Shown here: in pieces, positions 14,501 to 29,600 of the stretch | Position numbering within the stretch: the first letter of the stretch is position 1 | Layout of the letters: each line of letters begins with the position of its first letter | Source: Apostichopus japonicus | Lineage: Eukaryota > Echinodermata > Holothuroidea > Aspidochirotida > Stichopodidae | NCBI RefSeq assembly: GCF_037975245.1 | Contig: NC_092583.1 | Location: 13,729,764-13,793,763 of the forward strand | Length of the DNA: 64,000 nucleotides | Reading direction: 5' to 3' | Program-made: the position numbers and the translations under genes | The notes under the pieces: model-generated | Told to the model about the DNA's origin: nothing | Seen by the model: the letters and a program-made list of their open reading frames with translations, nothing else | The model's database searches: none

Positions 14501-17500
14501 ACTCGCGAAGAAGCCTCATTGGCTTATCAAAGCCGCAAGCTGACCGAAGTCAGTCTCTTACATTCATATTTAGCGTCCATGATTATGAATTGTCAATTGT
14601 CAACAACTCTGTAACTGGACGACATACATTAATCTTGGAGTGACTCGAACCGGGGACCTTATGATTGGAAGGCACCGGCGTTAACCATTGAGCTAACACT
14701 CCACTAAGATGTAAGTATGTACTCGAGTACTACCAGTCCTGAGCTACATAGAAAAATAAAGAAATATGAAGAATGGAAAGAGTAAGTGCCAAGAAAAAAA
14801 AGGAGAAATATGAAACTGACTGCACTTTGGTCACTCTCATAGAAATGTGCATAATCCATCAAAAACATCATCACACGATGGAAAAAAAAACAATCTGCAA
14901 AAAGTCACAATCAGAGCTTGAAGTTTGAAGATAATGCACTCCTAAATCACAGCACAACCACTCACTCTCTACAGCTAATCCTGCCGCTGGGCCAATACTC
15001 TGTGGTTCCTTTGAGTCCAAGGTATCTCTCTCCTCTGGTTCTTTCTTACCTACTTCACTCTTAGCAGACCCACTCGAGGTGGTCTGGTCAAGATTCTCTC
15101 TACTTTGTGATGCTAATTGTATCTCGGTCTCTGACCGACCTACCGGACCTTCATTTGTTATGTCTTTCTTGTTCATTTCTTCATTTAAAATTGTCTCCTT
15201 TTCAAGAATACTCGTAGCTGATTTTGATCTACTGTGCTTAGACTGTCCAGACCCAGGTCTGTCTCCATCCCCACCCATTAGAGACCTACCCTGTGATGAT
15301 CCACCAGACCTCCTGACAGCAGAAGGGCTTTTACCAGACCCCGGGGAGTGTCTATGAAGGGTGGGGCTGCTGGACACAGGAGGGGTGGGGACAAGAGGTA
15401 CACCATCTCCTGCCGGGCCAAGTAAACTCTTACTGGATATTCTACCACTTTGGACAGAAGGGATTTTGTGTCTATCGCTAACACTAGCCCTACTCAAACC
15501 CCTGTTCTGGACTGAGGGCGCTATAGGAATACTCTGATTGTCTTCATCTTCAGAGAGAGATACGATGGCTTTCATCTGAGAATCCAAGCTAACTTCTGCA
15601 GTCATTTGAAATGAGGAGATATGATGCAATGGAGAGATGAAAAGATGCAGATGAAATTGCTGATGAGCTACATAATGATCAAAGGTTGAAAATAATTTTG
15701 TTTGCAAACTTAAAGCAGCTGGTAGCGTGTCTAATGTAATATATAAAAAAAAATGGGAAAAAAAGGAAAATGTAATAAATGAAGATGGCTTTCAAGTAGT
15801 GGCCATGAAATAAAGTGAAACACATATATTGCTAATAACTATGTTATAAAATTAAACGAAAGATGGCTACAAAATATGCAATAAAATGGAAAACAAGTGG
15901 GAAAAAATATGTTATTACATATTAATGCAAAAGAACAAGTGGTTACAACACATGAAGTAACACATGCAACAAATGGCTACAAAAGATTTAATCAAATAAA
16001 AATGTGAAAAGAAATAGCTATAAAATATGTTATAAAATCAAATTTAACAAGATACTATATAATAACAGATAACAGTATCAGCTGATAGCTACAATACTAT
16101 CATAACAGATGTGTCAAGGCTCAGCATGTTTTGCATGCAGTATCTGGGCTGAAGCTATGATGATCATCAAGTGATTAGATTCATTTTCAAATGATTGTTT
16201 TTTTTTGTTTTGTTTTTTGGGGGGGGGGGTAAAACAAATTATTTTCCAATTTAATTTTTGACAAAGAACAAAATCACCAATATTAAACATACAAGTGTAA
16301 ATGAGTCGGTTTTATTGGAGGGTTTTATCATTTAAGATCATTAAGTAGAAATGAAGTGCAAATCAATTTTAATCATAAAATCTAGCAAAAAATCTAGCAA
16401 ATGAAAAGCTGTGCAAGGTTTGGATTGTGTCAGCATGAAAAAGCAGGATTTGCTTATAATGATTATGAATTTGAAAAATATGGCGAAATTAGCAATTACG
16501 TGGACTGAACGATGAAGTAACGACCAAGACATGCGTGAATGGGTTTTTTTGCTGTCATAGTTACGGCAGATTATTCTATGCAATTTAACTTGGGAAGAAA
16601 GCACTTACATACCAGCTAAAATGATAGTATAAAACATTACAATGTCAACATTAATGAGAAATTGTGGTATGTTAAAAAATGACTGTGTGTTAAGCCTGCA
16701 AAATTTTACATAATCTGAAAAACCTATTTTCTGTTATAATTAACGTACCTGAATCTAGAGAAGGGTCAAACAAATCGACCGCGGCTTGGGCAGATGACAC
16801 TCTTCTATTTCGTCTGGACTTTCGTTCGACACCTGTCAGAAGATCGGCGCCGTCCCATTGGCCGATGTCTGACGATGCAACCGACGATCCGTCCATGGAG
16901 TTCTTTCTCCGTCTGACAATCACTGATCGAGTATCATCGGGGGGCGGTCTTGCTTGAAGCAGTTGACCCAGCCGTTCCCTCCATAGTGCTGCTGCAAGCT
17001 GTAGACAAAGATAACTCTTTAAGTCCAGGACATTTACACTGCAAATATGTCAAATCCATTTGTATCTTGTACGCTGTAGCCAACCCTTTGTTATTGTAAT
17101 TTTGTTTTCCCCCTAACATAGATGTATATACATGATTGTATATGTGTTTGCGTTGTAAGTAAGCATACTTGTTCATATTAACTTGGGTGTATATGTATAT
17201 ATGTATGTATATGCATATACTTATATATATCTATATATATATATATATCTATATATATATATATATATATATAAATGAAAATAGTAATGAGTTGGAAAAT
17301 CAAGAACAGTGAAAAAACTTCCAGCCTCCACCGGGATTGGAACCCAGACCTTCCGCTCTGTACGCGGACATCCTAACCACTAGGCTATGGACGCTGATTG
17401 TATGTCCAGAGGTTCGAAACCGGTAAGGAAGGTTGTAATTCCACTGTAGGCGTTTGTCACCTGTATCGAACAATACTAGTTCTGTTTTTGAAGACATATT

Positions 17501-17577
17501 TTGCCTTACTCTAGAGATCAAACATGATGCTAACCAACTTGAAAATCATTTGTGATTTTGATATATATATATTGATG

Positions 17578-17635
<58 letters not shown>

Positions 17636-20600
17636 CCTGTGTGTATTTGTATTCAATTGTGTATGTATGCATATGTGTATATGTATGTATTGTGGGTGGT
17701 GGGATGGGTGGTTTTACATGTTGGTTTGGTGTGTGGGTGGATATAAGTGTTATTGTTTTCTTGTACTGTTCTTATTATATACTTATGGGAGTGCTCTACT
17801 AGACAAGCCCTCTGGATTTTTTGGAGTGCTTCCTTTCACAATTTTCCCTGTTATTGATATGATTTGTCACTTAGTTAACTTCTCTGTATTTATATTGTGA
17901 AGAAACAAATAGATGATATGAAAATAATAGTTTAGGGAACTACTCTTTTTTTTTCTTTTTTTTTTATTGTACTCAGAAAAGGAACCAAAGTGACAATACA
18001 CTAAAATTTGATGGCCCTAACTCCTAGCCTTATACCTAGCAGTAATCCAGATGTACCATAACAAGGACATGAAAAAAAAACTCAATTACTTTTATGGGCT
18101 ATCATATAGCACTGTCATTCAATTCCAATTGGGACAACAATACCAACTCTGTGAGATACCAGTATGTTGTAATTGTCAACAAATAAAAACTGTTCTTTTC
18201 TATGAAAATGTTTGACAATGCATACTAAAACCAATTGGTAGTATTGCGTTTCTTAGGTTGCCTGAACTCTGTTTCAACTATTTGTCTACAGTAGGTGTTG
18301 GTGTATATCCTTTAAACTTTATCTGACACATTTTGGCATGCTAAGATATTAACAGATAGAGCTATGCTGATTTGGCCTTTTGAAGTAAGTCCTTACTTGG
18401 CTCAAAGCGATAGCACTCCATTTTGTTGAAGCCATTTGTTTTACGGGTGATTATTGATGGCAGGGTATCCTTTGAAAGGTTGGCACGGAATTTGGTTTTA
18501 TTCTTGCATACATCGCAGAAGATTCTTACCTCCTCAGCGTTGCTGAGGTTAACAACCTCAAACAGCAGCTGAAATAGAGATACACCATCTCCCTGCTTCA
18601 ATTGGCTAAGACCGCCCCATAGCTCTATAAAATTTTCAAAAAGCCCTTTTTTAGAAGCTCTGACCTTTCTAATGAGTCCCAGACAATTACACACCTGGGT
18701 GAGCTAAGATACTTCACAGGTTCCAGAGTAATATTCTAAATTCGAGCATGAGTGACCATTACTCGATTGTCTAGCATATTTGGGGTGATACTGATGACGT
18801 TTAAGCGTATATATGTATGATTACCTGGGCGTCTTCGGCAAGATCTCTCCCTGATCTGGGCCTCTGAAGGACCGCCTCTGCAATTGCTGCTACTTCCTCC
18901 TCCAATTGGTCCATCAGCAGGGAGGTCCTTGACGACGAGCTTTGCCTGCTTCTTGAGAGCTCGTCTAAGAATCAGAAAAAGATTGAAAGTTTCAGCCTAA
19001 CATCTGGTTAGTTGTAAGTCATGAAACATACAGATATACCTGGCCCAAAGAGGTAAAAAACTGGCTCTTTGAGGGAGATGGAGATGGGAAAGAGGATGAT
19101 AATGGTTTCTTTATTGTTACAACAAATGACCCAATTTTCATTCATTTATTGTTCATCTTTTTGCACAGCATATCACTTTTGAATTATAATAATAATAATA
19201 ACAGAAGAAAACATTCATCACAATAGCAGGTAGGTAACACAAGTTTTTGCACACAAAATACCATATGAAACATTATCGAGATTGGATAACAAAGGCACTG
19301 GATTTGATTCCCTATCCTTAATACTGAACTCATACAGCTTTCCCTTCCTGCCATGAAATTGCTTTTACATGCCTTTAAATTACTGACACTTTTGTCTTTT
19401 AAGGGGATGTTTTATGTTGTTTCCATGAATCACATACTAAAGCAAATGTACACAAATCTCAACAATAAGCATTTTCCTCTTTTTTTCCCTCTGACCTGAT
19501 TTTTCAGAAGAGGCATTTCTTCCTTCCGTCTGTTTTCCCATGAGGGCATCGTCTGCTGTTGATGCTGTGCCTACAGAAGGGGCATCACCATCAGCAAACT
19601 CATCTTGTAACCTAGAGGCACCGGTGCCCCTGCTCCCATCCACCACATCTTCTTTTCCGTCAAGTTCTTCACCGGGCTTGCTGAGGGCATCTCCATCCTT
19701 CCAAGGGGCATTAACTGTTCCAGGTTCATCATCTTGAGGCAGTGCCTCTCCATCCGTTTCTAAACCTCCTTCAGGCCACTCATCACTAGTGACAGAATCT
19801 TGGGCAATGCTCCCTATTTCTGTGTCATCTGACGGAAGACATTTCAGGAAATTTCTCATTAGTGATTACTGCACAAGGAATATTAATTCTTTCTGTGACA
19901 AGGATAAGCTGGTTGCAACTTTTAAGCTGTCCGTTAGCATTTGTTTGGACTGCTTAATCTTAAACTGGTATATTGACATATAAGACACATCAGTAACTTT
20001 CATCTCTAAAGATATCAAAACAATTTTTTCTTACATCTTTAAGGTTTGTTCATTGATACATATTTAATTAAAATTAAATCAAAATAAAACATATTTACAA
20101 AAGTGTCATCAAACTGAATATGCAGGGTAAATAAAATGGAAAAAGGAATAGATAAAATTGTAGAACTTAAGAAAAACAAAAAAACAGCCACATTAAATAT
20201 CGAAACAAAAGCTTTGGACATCTGGGAAGGATAAAGATATAACACAGCCAACATTAAGCATTGTTTAATGTATCAAGTTTGATCAAAAGAGATAATTAAT
20301 ATTATAAGATGAAAGCAACCATATATCAATAAAGGCTAGAGAAATCTGGGGAAGGATAAAGGTATAAACACAGCGAACATTGAATATTGTATAATGTATC
20401 AAGGATTATTTAAAAAAGATAATTAGAATTATAAGATGAAAGCAACCATATATCAAATAAAGGCTAGAGAAATCTGGGGAAGGATAAAGGTATATACACT
20501 GCGAACATTGAATATTGCATAAAGTATATGGTTAGGTATATGAGATAATTATAATATTATATCATGGCAGCAACCATATATTTAATTTATCACTGGTGTA

Positions 20601-23600
20601 AGGACTCTGTTGATGGCTAACAAAAACAGCAATAAAGCCATGCTTGATTGCATAAAATATAGAGAGAGGAGGGGGGGTCCAATTTAAATAAAGACAAGTA
20701 CAGCTAATTGGTATGCAAAATAGGGAGATGGAGGATGACAGCAGAATACATACAGGCTTGTACAAGGTTACTTGAGGGCCAGGGGATGGGAGGGGGAGGG
20801 AAAGGGAAAGGGGGAAGGGAAGGGAATGGGATGGTTGGGATGGTGGACTGGTGTCTGTTTGTGTCTTTTGTTGTTATATTTTCGATAAGAATCGCTTCTC
20901 TCTAATTTCCTCAACTTTTGTAAAATATCCAATTGTTAAAGTTTACAATATATATTGGTATTTATTTGATATTTAATTGAAATTTGAATTCCTAGTTTTC
21001 TTGTATATTTTTGTTGTATTTGTATTGTTGCAAATGTAGAAATAGATATATATTCAATTCAGTTAGTAGTAAATGCTTCTAAAAATGAATATTCATGAAT
21101 GACTTGATCATAAATGAAGAACAGAAGTTGTATCAGATGGCATGTACTATACAGTTAATATTTGGACTTTCATATGTCAATGTTATTGCACAATTTCAAA
21201 TTTATACAAAAATTATACATAAACAATCATTTATTGTTTACATGCTATTCCATTAGCATTAATTTGAAGGGAAAAAAATAACCCCAAAATAGAGACAAAT
21301 TTCAAACTTTCACAACCAGATAAATTTCAAATGTGTATCCTGTGAGTGGGAGGAGTTGCTGAATACATTAACAGCAACAAGTTTATGACAAATGACTCTG
21401 TAACCCAAAGTCTGTATCTCCAGAATAAAATTTTAAAAAAACAACCAAAGTCTTTTAATTTGCAAATTCAACATGATCTTGAATTGGAAGAGCATAAACT
21501 AAACCAGGAGAAGTTATAAAGATTTGCAATTTTATGAAAATGATTCCTCTGAATGTAAATGTTTTTATTAAGTGATAAAAGATTGTGCTAAAAGGACAAG
21601 CATAGGACCTTCAGCAGAATGGAGAGAGAGAGAGAGAGAGAATGAATACAGTCAAGAACTATCTGGCAATATAAATATGGCAGACAATCACTGGTTTATA
21701 GATGCAGAAGGCTACATAAAGAGCATTGCAGAGGTTCCAACTGCAAAAAGGGAATAATTTTTATTGGAACCAATGAGAGTGCAATGTTTTTAAAAACTTC
21801 AACAATTCTTAGGTTAAGGTTTTTCAAAGTATCCTTTTTTTCCCCCCACTTTCAACTTTCTGTCAAGTAGGTTTAATATTTATACCCCTATATGTAGCTT
21901 GATTAGTTTCTGACAAGTTCAGCACTCTCTCTGTAACAGTATCAGTACTATTTGCTCTTTGTTGAACTGAGGGTCAATCAAATCACGTATTGCAGAAAGC
22001 TACATAAAGAGGATTGCAGAGGTTCCAACTGCAAAAAGGGAACAATTTTTATTTGAACCAATGAGAGTGCAATGTTTTTTCAAAACTTCAACAATTTTTA
22101 GGTTAAGGTTCTTCAAAGTATCCTTTTTTTCCCCCCACTTTCAACTTTCTGTCAAGTAGGTTTAATATTTATACCCCCATAGCTTGATTGGTTTCTGACA
22201 AGTTCAGTACTCTCTCTGTAACATTATCAGTACTATCTGTTCTTGGTTGAACTGAGGGTCAATCAAATCACGTATTGCAGAAAGCTACATAAAGAGGATT
22301 GCAGAGGTTCCAACTGCAAAAAGGGAATAATTTTTATTGGAACCAATGAGAGTGCAATGTTTTTTCAAAACTTCAACAATTCTTAGTTTATTAAGGTTCT
22401 TCAAAGAATCCATTTTTTTTCCCGTTTTCAACTTTCTGTTAAGTATTTAATATTTATACCCCAATAGCTTGATTAGTTTCTGACAAGTTCAGTAATTTCT
22501 CTTTTAAATTATCAGTACTGAGTTATTAACTGAGGGTCAATAAAATCACACAAACCACCCTCACTGCCTCCCCCCCCCCCCCAAAAAAAGAGGGAATAAT
22601 TAGGAAGCAGCGGCTAAAACAAACAAGTAACAATAGTAAAAACGACTGGAGGCTGGAGGCTGGCAGCATGCAAAAACTTAAAGAGTTATTGCTACCTCTG
22701 TCAGATACAAGACTGAAAGATAAACTTCCGTATCTGCTCGACCGAGATGAACCCTCCGAATCTTTTCTCGGCAGGTAACTATAAGTTGTGAAGAACTCTG
22801 AAACACTGAGACCTCCCTCGGCTGGTTTTTAAAAACAAAACAGTACATTATTTTACGTGAAATGAGTAACTTTTGAATGTGAAATGTTTACACAGTGACT
22901 GGTGTAAAAGCAAATAGGGTAAAGAAGAGAACATGTAAAAGTAACAAATATTTGTATCCGTTCCGTCAGCATCCCGTTACCATGTTACTGTTAATACATT
23001 ACAGCACAAGTTTGGAATGCTTCTGCCTCTGTAAAGCATTGCCAACATTATGGATACATATCCGTTTTAACTCGAAGTTGTGAAGAAGTCTGAAGCACTA
23101 ATACCTCCTCCCCCAGCTGGTTATTAAAAACAAACCAGTACATGTTACGTGGAAATATAAAAATAACTTTTTAAAGTGAAATCTTTTCACAGTGACTGGT
23201 GTGAAGTAAATAGGCTAAAGAAGAGAACATGTCAAAAAACATTTGATATATACAAGTTGGAATGCTTCTACCTCTGTGAAGCATTGCCAGCATTATGGAT
23301 ATATATCCGTTTGAGTTGTAATCACATCAGTAAAAGACTATACTTGATGTAATTACACAAAATAGATTGAAAATACATGCTCTGAAAAGGACCAGGAGAC
23401 AAAAGGAATTCAAAAACGTAATACACGTCGAGAGTTTTGAGGATTTTCTTTGCTATTCTTTTCAAATGTCCAAAGCAATAAATTAAATATATGAGGAACG
23501 TCATCCTACCTTGTTTAGCTTGAGCTTGAGGAGTAGACGGCATGGACAACCTCTTCTTTGATTTGGGGAAAGACCTCTCCGAGACTTCCGCTTCTTGGAT

Positions 23601-26600
23601 GAGATCAGATCCGATAGAGGCTGTCGGTAATTGTTGATTCTGGTCATCATCAGTGTTATGGTCAGCTGATGAGGGCAGCATTTCCCTGTTATGGTCAGCT
23701 GATGAGGGCAGCATCTCCCTAACGTGATGCCCAGATTCCTTGGCAGTCAGATCTTCTGCTCTGCTCTCCTCTTCTTTACCTTCTGAATTATCATGTCTCT
23801 CCATTTCAGAGGACAAAGGCACTGATGCGCCTCCTTTTTGGTCGTTGCTGTTGTTGTTTTCTTCAGGAGGATGAGGAGAGGCAGGACTGTTCTTTGGTCG
23901 ATGGGAGGCTCCATCTTTGTCTTCCATGTCTTCTTCTTTAGTATCTTCTGCTTGATCAAGTCCATCTGATGAAGAAAAAGTAACAGGATTAATTGGCCAG
24001 TTGACCAAATGAGCCTATATTACCTATTAAACTATGGGGGCTACTGTAGATAAAGAACTGGTTGAAACCATCTCAAATTGTAACTTCTCATTGATCTTGA
24101 CATATGATAAAACAAAGATTCCAGGTGAAGATCTCACTCGAGAACAGAAATTGCTATCATTTCATTACAACCATGCAGCACCAACATGTATATATTAAGT
24201 TAGTTATTCAAGGTAGTTCAATTTATGCGAAAACATACTTCTTCAAATAAGTTTTTGTTTAATGTTAACTTCACTGATTTCAGTCTTTACAAAAGCGACA
24301 CAAACTTAAAAAAACATAGAATATAATACAAGCACACATAGGATGTGTAGTGTAGTGATCTTAGGCTATGAAAGAAAAGTGTGTGTACTAGGCATGCTAG
24401 TAGGCTTCACAAATATAATACAAGCACACATAGGATGTGTAGTGTAGTGATCTTAGGCTATGAAAGAAAAGTGTGTGTACTAGGTATGCTAGTAGGCTTC
24501 ACAAATATAATACAAGCACACATAGGATGTGTAGTGTAGTGAACTTAGGCTATGAAAGAAAAGTGTGTGTACTAGGTATGCTAGTAGGCTTCACAAAACC
24601 ACCCTACATGTAAGACCACAAAACGAGAAGATACCAAAAAATAACTAATGATATTATAACCACAAACCTTCTCCATCTATGGCCCTCTTTCTCTGGATAT
24701 CACTGTCGTTGACTTCATCGCCCTGTTTTGCCTTTGCATGCATCCTCTCCACCTGTCTCTTGTCTACCCGCTCCTTCATCCCTTTCTGGTTTGTGTCTTC
24801 CTCCTTTGTCCCCTTCTCCCCTGCCCCCTCATCTGTCTTCTTCTCCTCTGCCTGTTTCCCCTCTACCTCTCCCTCCTCTACTTTTCCCTTCTCTACCTCT
24901 TCCTTCTTCAGTGTAGGTGACTCTGAGCTCTTAGCAGATGATACCACATCACCAACCGGAATCTTGATCATCTCCTCTCCTTGACCAACCTCTATCTTTC
25001 CATCTTGTCTCGATTCCACGTCTTGCGTTACCTGCTTTTCATCACCTTTGGTTTCTGCAAAGTTATCTCCATCTGCATGCAAAATATGTAATTGATAATT
25101 GAAAAAAGGTCAACTTAATTCAATGATGATTAAGACCAGAAAACCATCCTTTTTACATTTTTTTAATTACTATTTTTAAACTTTCTTTTCAACATATCTT
25201 GTGTTGCATGGCTGTAACAATTTATCAATATCTGTCCGATTTTTTCAGTTGTTTTGTTGCTGGTAAAATTTTTACAGAAAGTCAATTTGATTAATGAACA
25301 CTAATAAAGAATTAGTTTTCCTTCTGCTTTAAGGCATTTAAAGTATTAAAAGATGCAGGGTTTTGGTTCTTAATGTTTAAAAAACACAGCACTGCATTCT
25401 GTTGACATCTAGTGTAGTAAACAACAAAGATATCTTTCATTTAATTGCAAAGTGTTTTATTTGCAAGAAAACTGAGTAAGCAAAGTCATTTTTCTCATTA
25501 ATTGGAGCAAATAGGAGTAAAGTATGCCAGACTGATACTTTACAAGAGTGCTTTGTTACCTTCGCCAATGTTCTCGGCATCGGAAATATGTTGCTCGTTT
25601 GTAGCGGAAATGACACTCCCTATGACAGAGAAGTGATCCTCTCCCCCCAAAAGAACATCTCCATCTCTCTGGCTGTCAACGCTGACACGGCTTTTACGAC
25701 CTTTGTATGACCTCATGCTCTCTGTACGGTTCTTGGGAACCACTCCTCCCTTCAACCTAATTAGTTGTTCGTTAGCTTCGCTGAGATTCTCAAAGCTCTG
25801 GCTTAACTGACTGCTCATAGACAGAACTGAACCACTTTCTGTGTAAAATATCATTGAAAATTCCAGACATATCATAAAAAGCAGCAATGAGATGGGCAAT
25901 AAATGCTGTCAATATTTACCGAATGACTCTGATGTCTCTCTGTGGTTTCATTATGCTGTCCATGACTAAAATCTCATAAATCACTGATATTATCATTGTT
26001 AGGGTTAAGCTTGCACAGTTTCGTGAAAACTTACAACCGGTTTTTTCTAGCCAAAAAACCGAATCTGGCTCAAACAACGTTTTTTTTTTTCCTCTAAGGA
26101 ATTACATTGAACACATCCAAATCTCTGAAGGAGGTGTCGCATTCTCTTGTTGCAATTTACTTTCATATTGCAAAAAGAATAGTAAATAGGTGAAACCAAA
26201 GTCAACAAATGATGGATGGAAGCTTTAACTTTGCTTTCTCAAGTATTTGCAATTCACATTTCATGTTTTCCCCCATTTTTTTCGGTTTATTAAAATAAAA
26301 AATAGTACCTAAATTCGGTCGGAAAAAACTGAACACTCTTCAGTCGATGCTTTCATGACAAAGATATCTGAAACTCAGCAAAGAACCCTTTAAATGTATA
26401 CAAAGGGACATGTTTTCTATCTGATATCTTCATGAAAGACGGAATTTATTTTTACCTTTACGTTCATTGCTCATGACACTATGCTTGGACCCAGTCTTTT
26501 GTAGTTTAGAGGACACAGAGTCCTTCTTGGACTTCACATCATCCACATCTCCGATATCAACATCTCCATCTCTCGTAGAGATCTCTCCGTCTAATCCTTA

Positions 26601-29600
26601 AAGAATGAAAGGCTCATTTTTAATCGTGTAACAAACAAACAAACAAATAAATCAAAGAACTCTTTGAATATCTCGTATATTTAGTTTTCATTGACTTCTA
26701 AGGTGAATCACATTTTATGAAAGTGCCTTTTATAAAGTGCCTTTATAAAGTGCCTTTATAATTTGTAGTTATTCCTTAGTGATTTATCTTTACCGGATTT
26801 TATTCTCTCCTTGAAGGATTCCGTGGACGGCTGAATTCTCATCCCTGATAGTGAAGTTCCTTGGTTGATATCCGGGAATTTAATGTCTTCTCTCTCAAGC
26901 GTCTGTTGGTGGGAGATACCATCGGCGTCCACAGACTGCTGGCTAGGAATGTTGATAGGTGGTAAAGTGGGTACAGCCGAGGAGCTGGAGAGGTGAGGGG
27001 CGATTTCTGTATATGGCAGCGTCTCCACCACTGGAGAGAGATAGTTTGAAGATGCAACATGACAATTTGGATTGACAAATTTATGTAAACATTCTTAAAT
27101 GGTTTGGAGACTCGCGAACAAAGAAACGTCTCATGCCGGTAATCTGACCTAGTTTTGAATGAGGTGTAACAAAAGTGTTAGACACCACCATTGATCCCAG
27201 AAAATACACACACAGCTTGCTACCGTTATTAATTAGACACTAGTTTACAGTCGATACATACAGCTACGGTCGATACCCACAACACAGTGTACATAGCAGC
27301 GTGGACATCTCAGGTCTAGATAAAAGATAACAAGGTATCACGTTTCATTACTGTCTGCATTTTGTAGCGACAAGAAGAAGAAAATGTCATTTTCAAGCAA
27401 CAGAAAGTTAACTTTTTCAGAGCGCGGCACATGGTTTGGGGCAAGTCTTCAATGCCTTTAAAGTAATTATTACAGCTAGGTGGTATATACAACACACATA
27501 AACTCAGATACGATTGCTCTATCACAAAGTAACCTGTTACTTTACTACTACTACGATACTGGTCTGCAAATAAAATAAACAAAAAAGCAAAAACAACTGA
27601 AACTTCATGGTTCTTAGTTCTTACCATCAGGCCATGAGCTTTCTGAGGGGGTACTGCCACTATAGTCTTCTTCAATTGTTGCTTCTCTAATCTTGAAGGG
27701 GTTGCCACCAGATAAGATATTTCGGGAGTTTTCGTTAACTAAATGCTGTAGAGCGATGAGAAAATTGGAGAGGAAAATAAAAGCATGTGAACTTCAACTG
27801 CATAAATAATTTTAGTCCAGAACTAATGTAAATTTTGACCGATGAATAGATTAACATTTTCTAAGCATCTCACTGAAACTTTCATTAAATCCTCAAACTC
27901 TTTTCAAAATAATATTGAAGTTGAAGACTTTTCTAACAAAAAGTGAACTTCAAGCTATGTGGTGTGATATCATACATGCCCATGTTATTTTTAGACACTG
28001 TCCTATGTTTAAAAAAACGGGGGAAAAAGGGTAATCCGGGAAATTGATATTTGATGCCCACATTTACCAGACGTAATTCTTGGGCAATCTTAACTCACCA
28101 CAATTGCCTCTCCCATGTCAAGGGGCATGACCTTTGACCCTTGGGGATCATCCTGCACTTTGTCTTGGCTATGATGAGCTGCACTTTGTAGGATCAGGTT
28201 CTGGAGTACCATCTGCTGTTCCTCGGGGTCAAGTTGTGCATAAATCACAGGATGTGGCTTCTGACTTCCGTCTCGTGCAATCGCTGCTATCATACCAGGT
28301 CTGGTGATGTTAGACTCCGGAGTTACTTTTGGAGGGCGGGGTTGGTGACTGGTTCCAGGAGCCTCCCCTGACCCTTTAGAAATCAAGAAAGTAAACAAAT
28401 ATCAAATTATGTAACAGCATGCAAAGATTGCAAAGATAGAAAGAATTCACACTACCAACAAATTAAATCATTGTCTGTACTCTTCATAAGACAAGTCTGA
28501 AGGATATAAAGATCTAAAAGGAACGTTTTATGGTTCTTTAATAATCCTCCTCTCTCCCCAGCCTCCCCCCACGCCCCCCCTCCCCTGCCACATTAGGTAC
28601 CCACTAATCCTCATTTTCTATTAACGGACAGACTTACTGTACCTACTCTACCACCATTTCACAAACTTATCTGAACATAGCACCCTAACAATTAACAGCT
28701 TGTGCTTGTGCTAGTACTGTAAAACATATCCTATGCCAACAATTCTTCCAAAGAACAAGAAATCCTGGCCTCAAATACAAGAACTAACAGCTGAATTAAT
28801 AAGACCTGACATAAAGACTCAAGCTGGGAAGAATACGCCGATAATACGTTCGATAATACTATTCGAGTCAATCATGATGATGATTACAGCAGATATAAAC
28901 TTCGATACAACTAGAGATGATGAGCAAACACAACGGCATTCAATTAAAAATAAATCAAAAATAAAATAAGATAAATAAACACAAATAAAACAATATGCCA
29001 TTATGTCACTTCAAGCAGCAAAAAAAGATATTGCACGCCAAGGAAGAAGCATGAACAAAATACTCTATAACTTGTATGTATGAATAGAAAGGGCAGAACA
29101 ACATTCATAGCATCTAGAACATCAACTGCCTTCACTGCCAAACAAAGTAATATGTAGCCATGGACACTTAAAACTATAAAAATAAAAAAAGGGAATGGAG
29201 AGACCAAAATGGTGCTAACTATTGGACGGCGATGATTTATTCTACAACGTTACAACTATTGCTGAAAAAAACGTTTGCGGATAGAATGTTGCAGGGAGCA
29301 CTAAACATATACAAACACCCACTACTCTTACAGACAAGGGCCCTGAGATCCTGATCAGTCTCAATCCATGCGACTTCAAATGAGAGAAACAAAAATCAAA
29401 ATTTGTAAAAATGATTTTTAATCAATCAAAGGTAGCATTCAAAGCATTCTCATTTGTTATGAAAGTTTGTATCAAACATGTGATAACTCATTGTGTTATT
29501 ATATGTTCTATTACATCAGACAATAAAAACCATTAGTATATATTTCATTAACAATGTTGATACAGTACCTAGAATGTCATATATAATATTAGTGTTTAAA

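Noticed and set aside
14641..14702. A functional tRNA gene
   Set aside because: The tRNA-like head continues into a SINE body shared with copies at 41655 and 53421.
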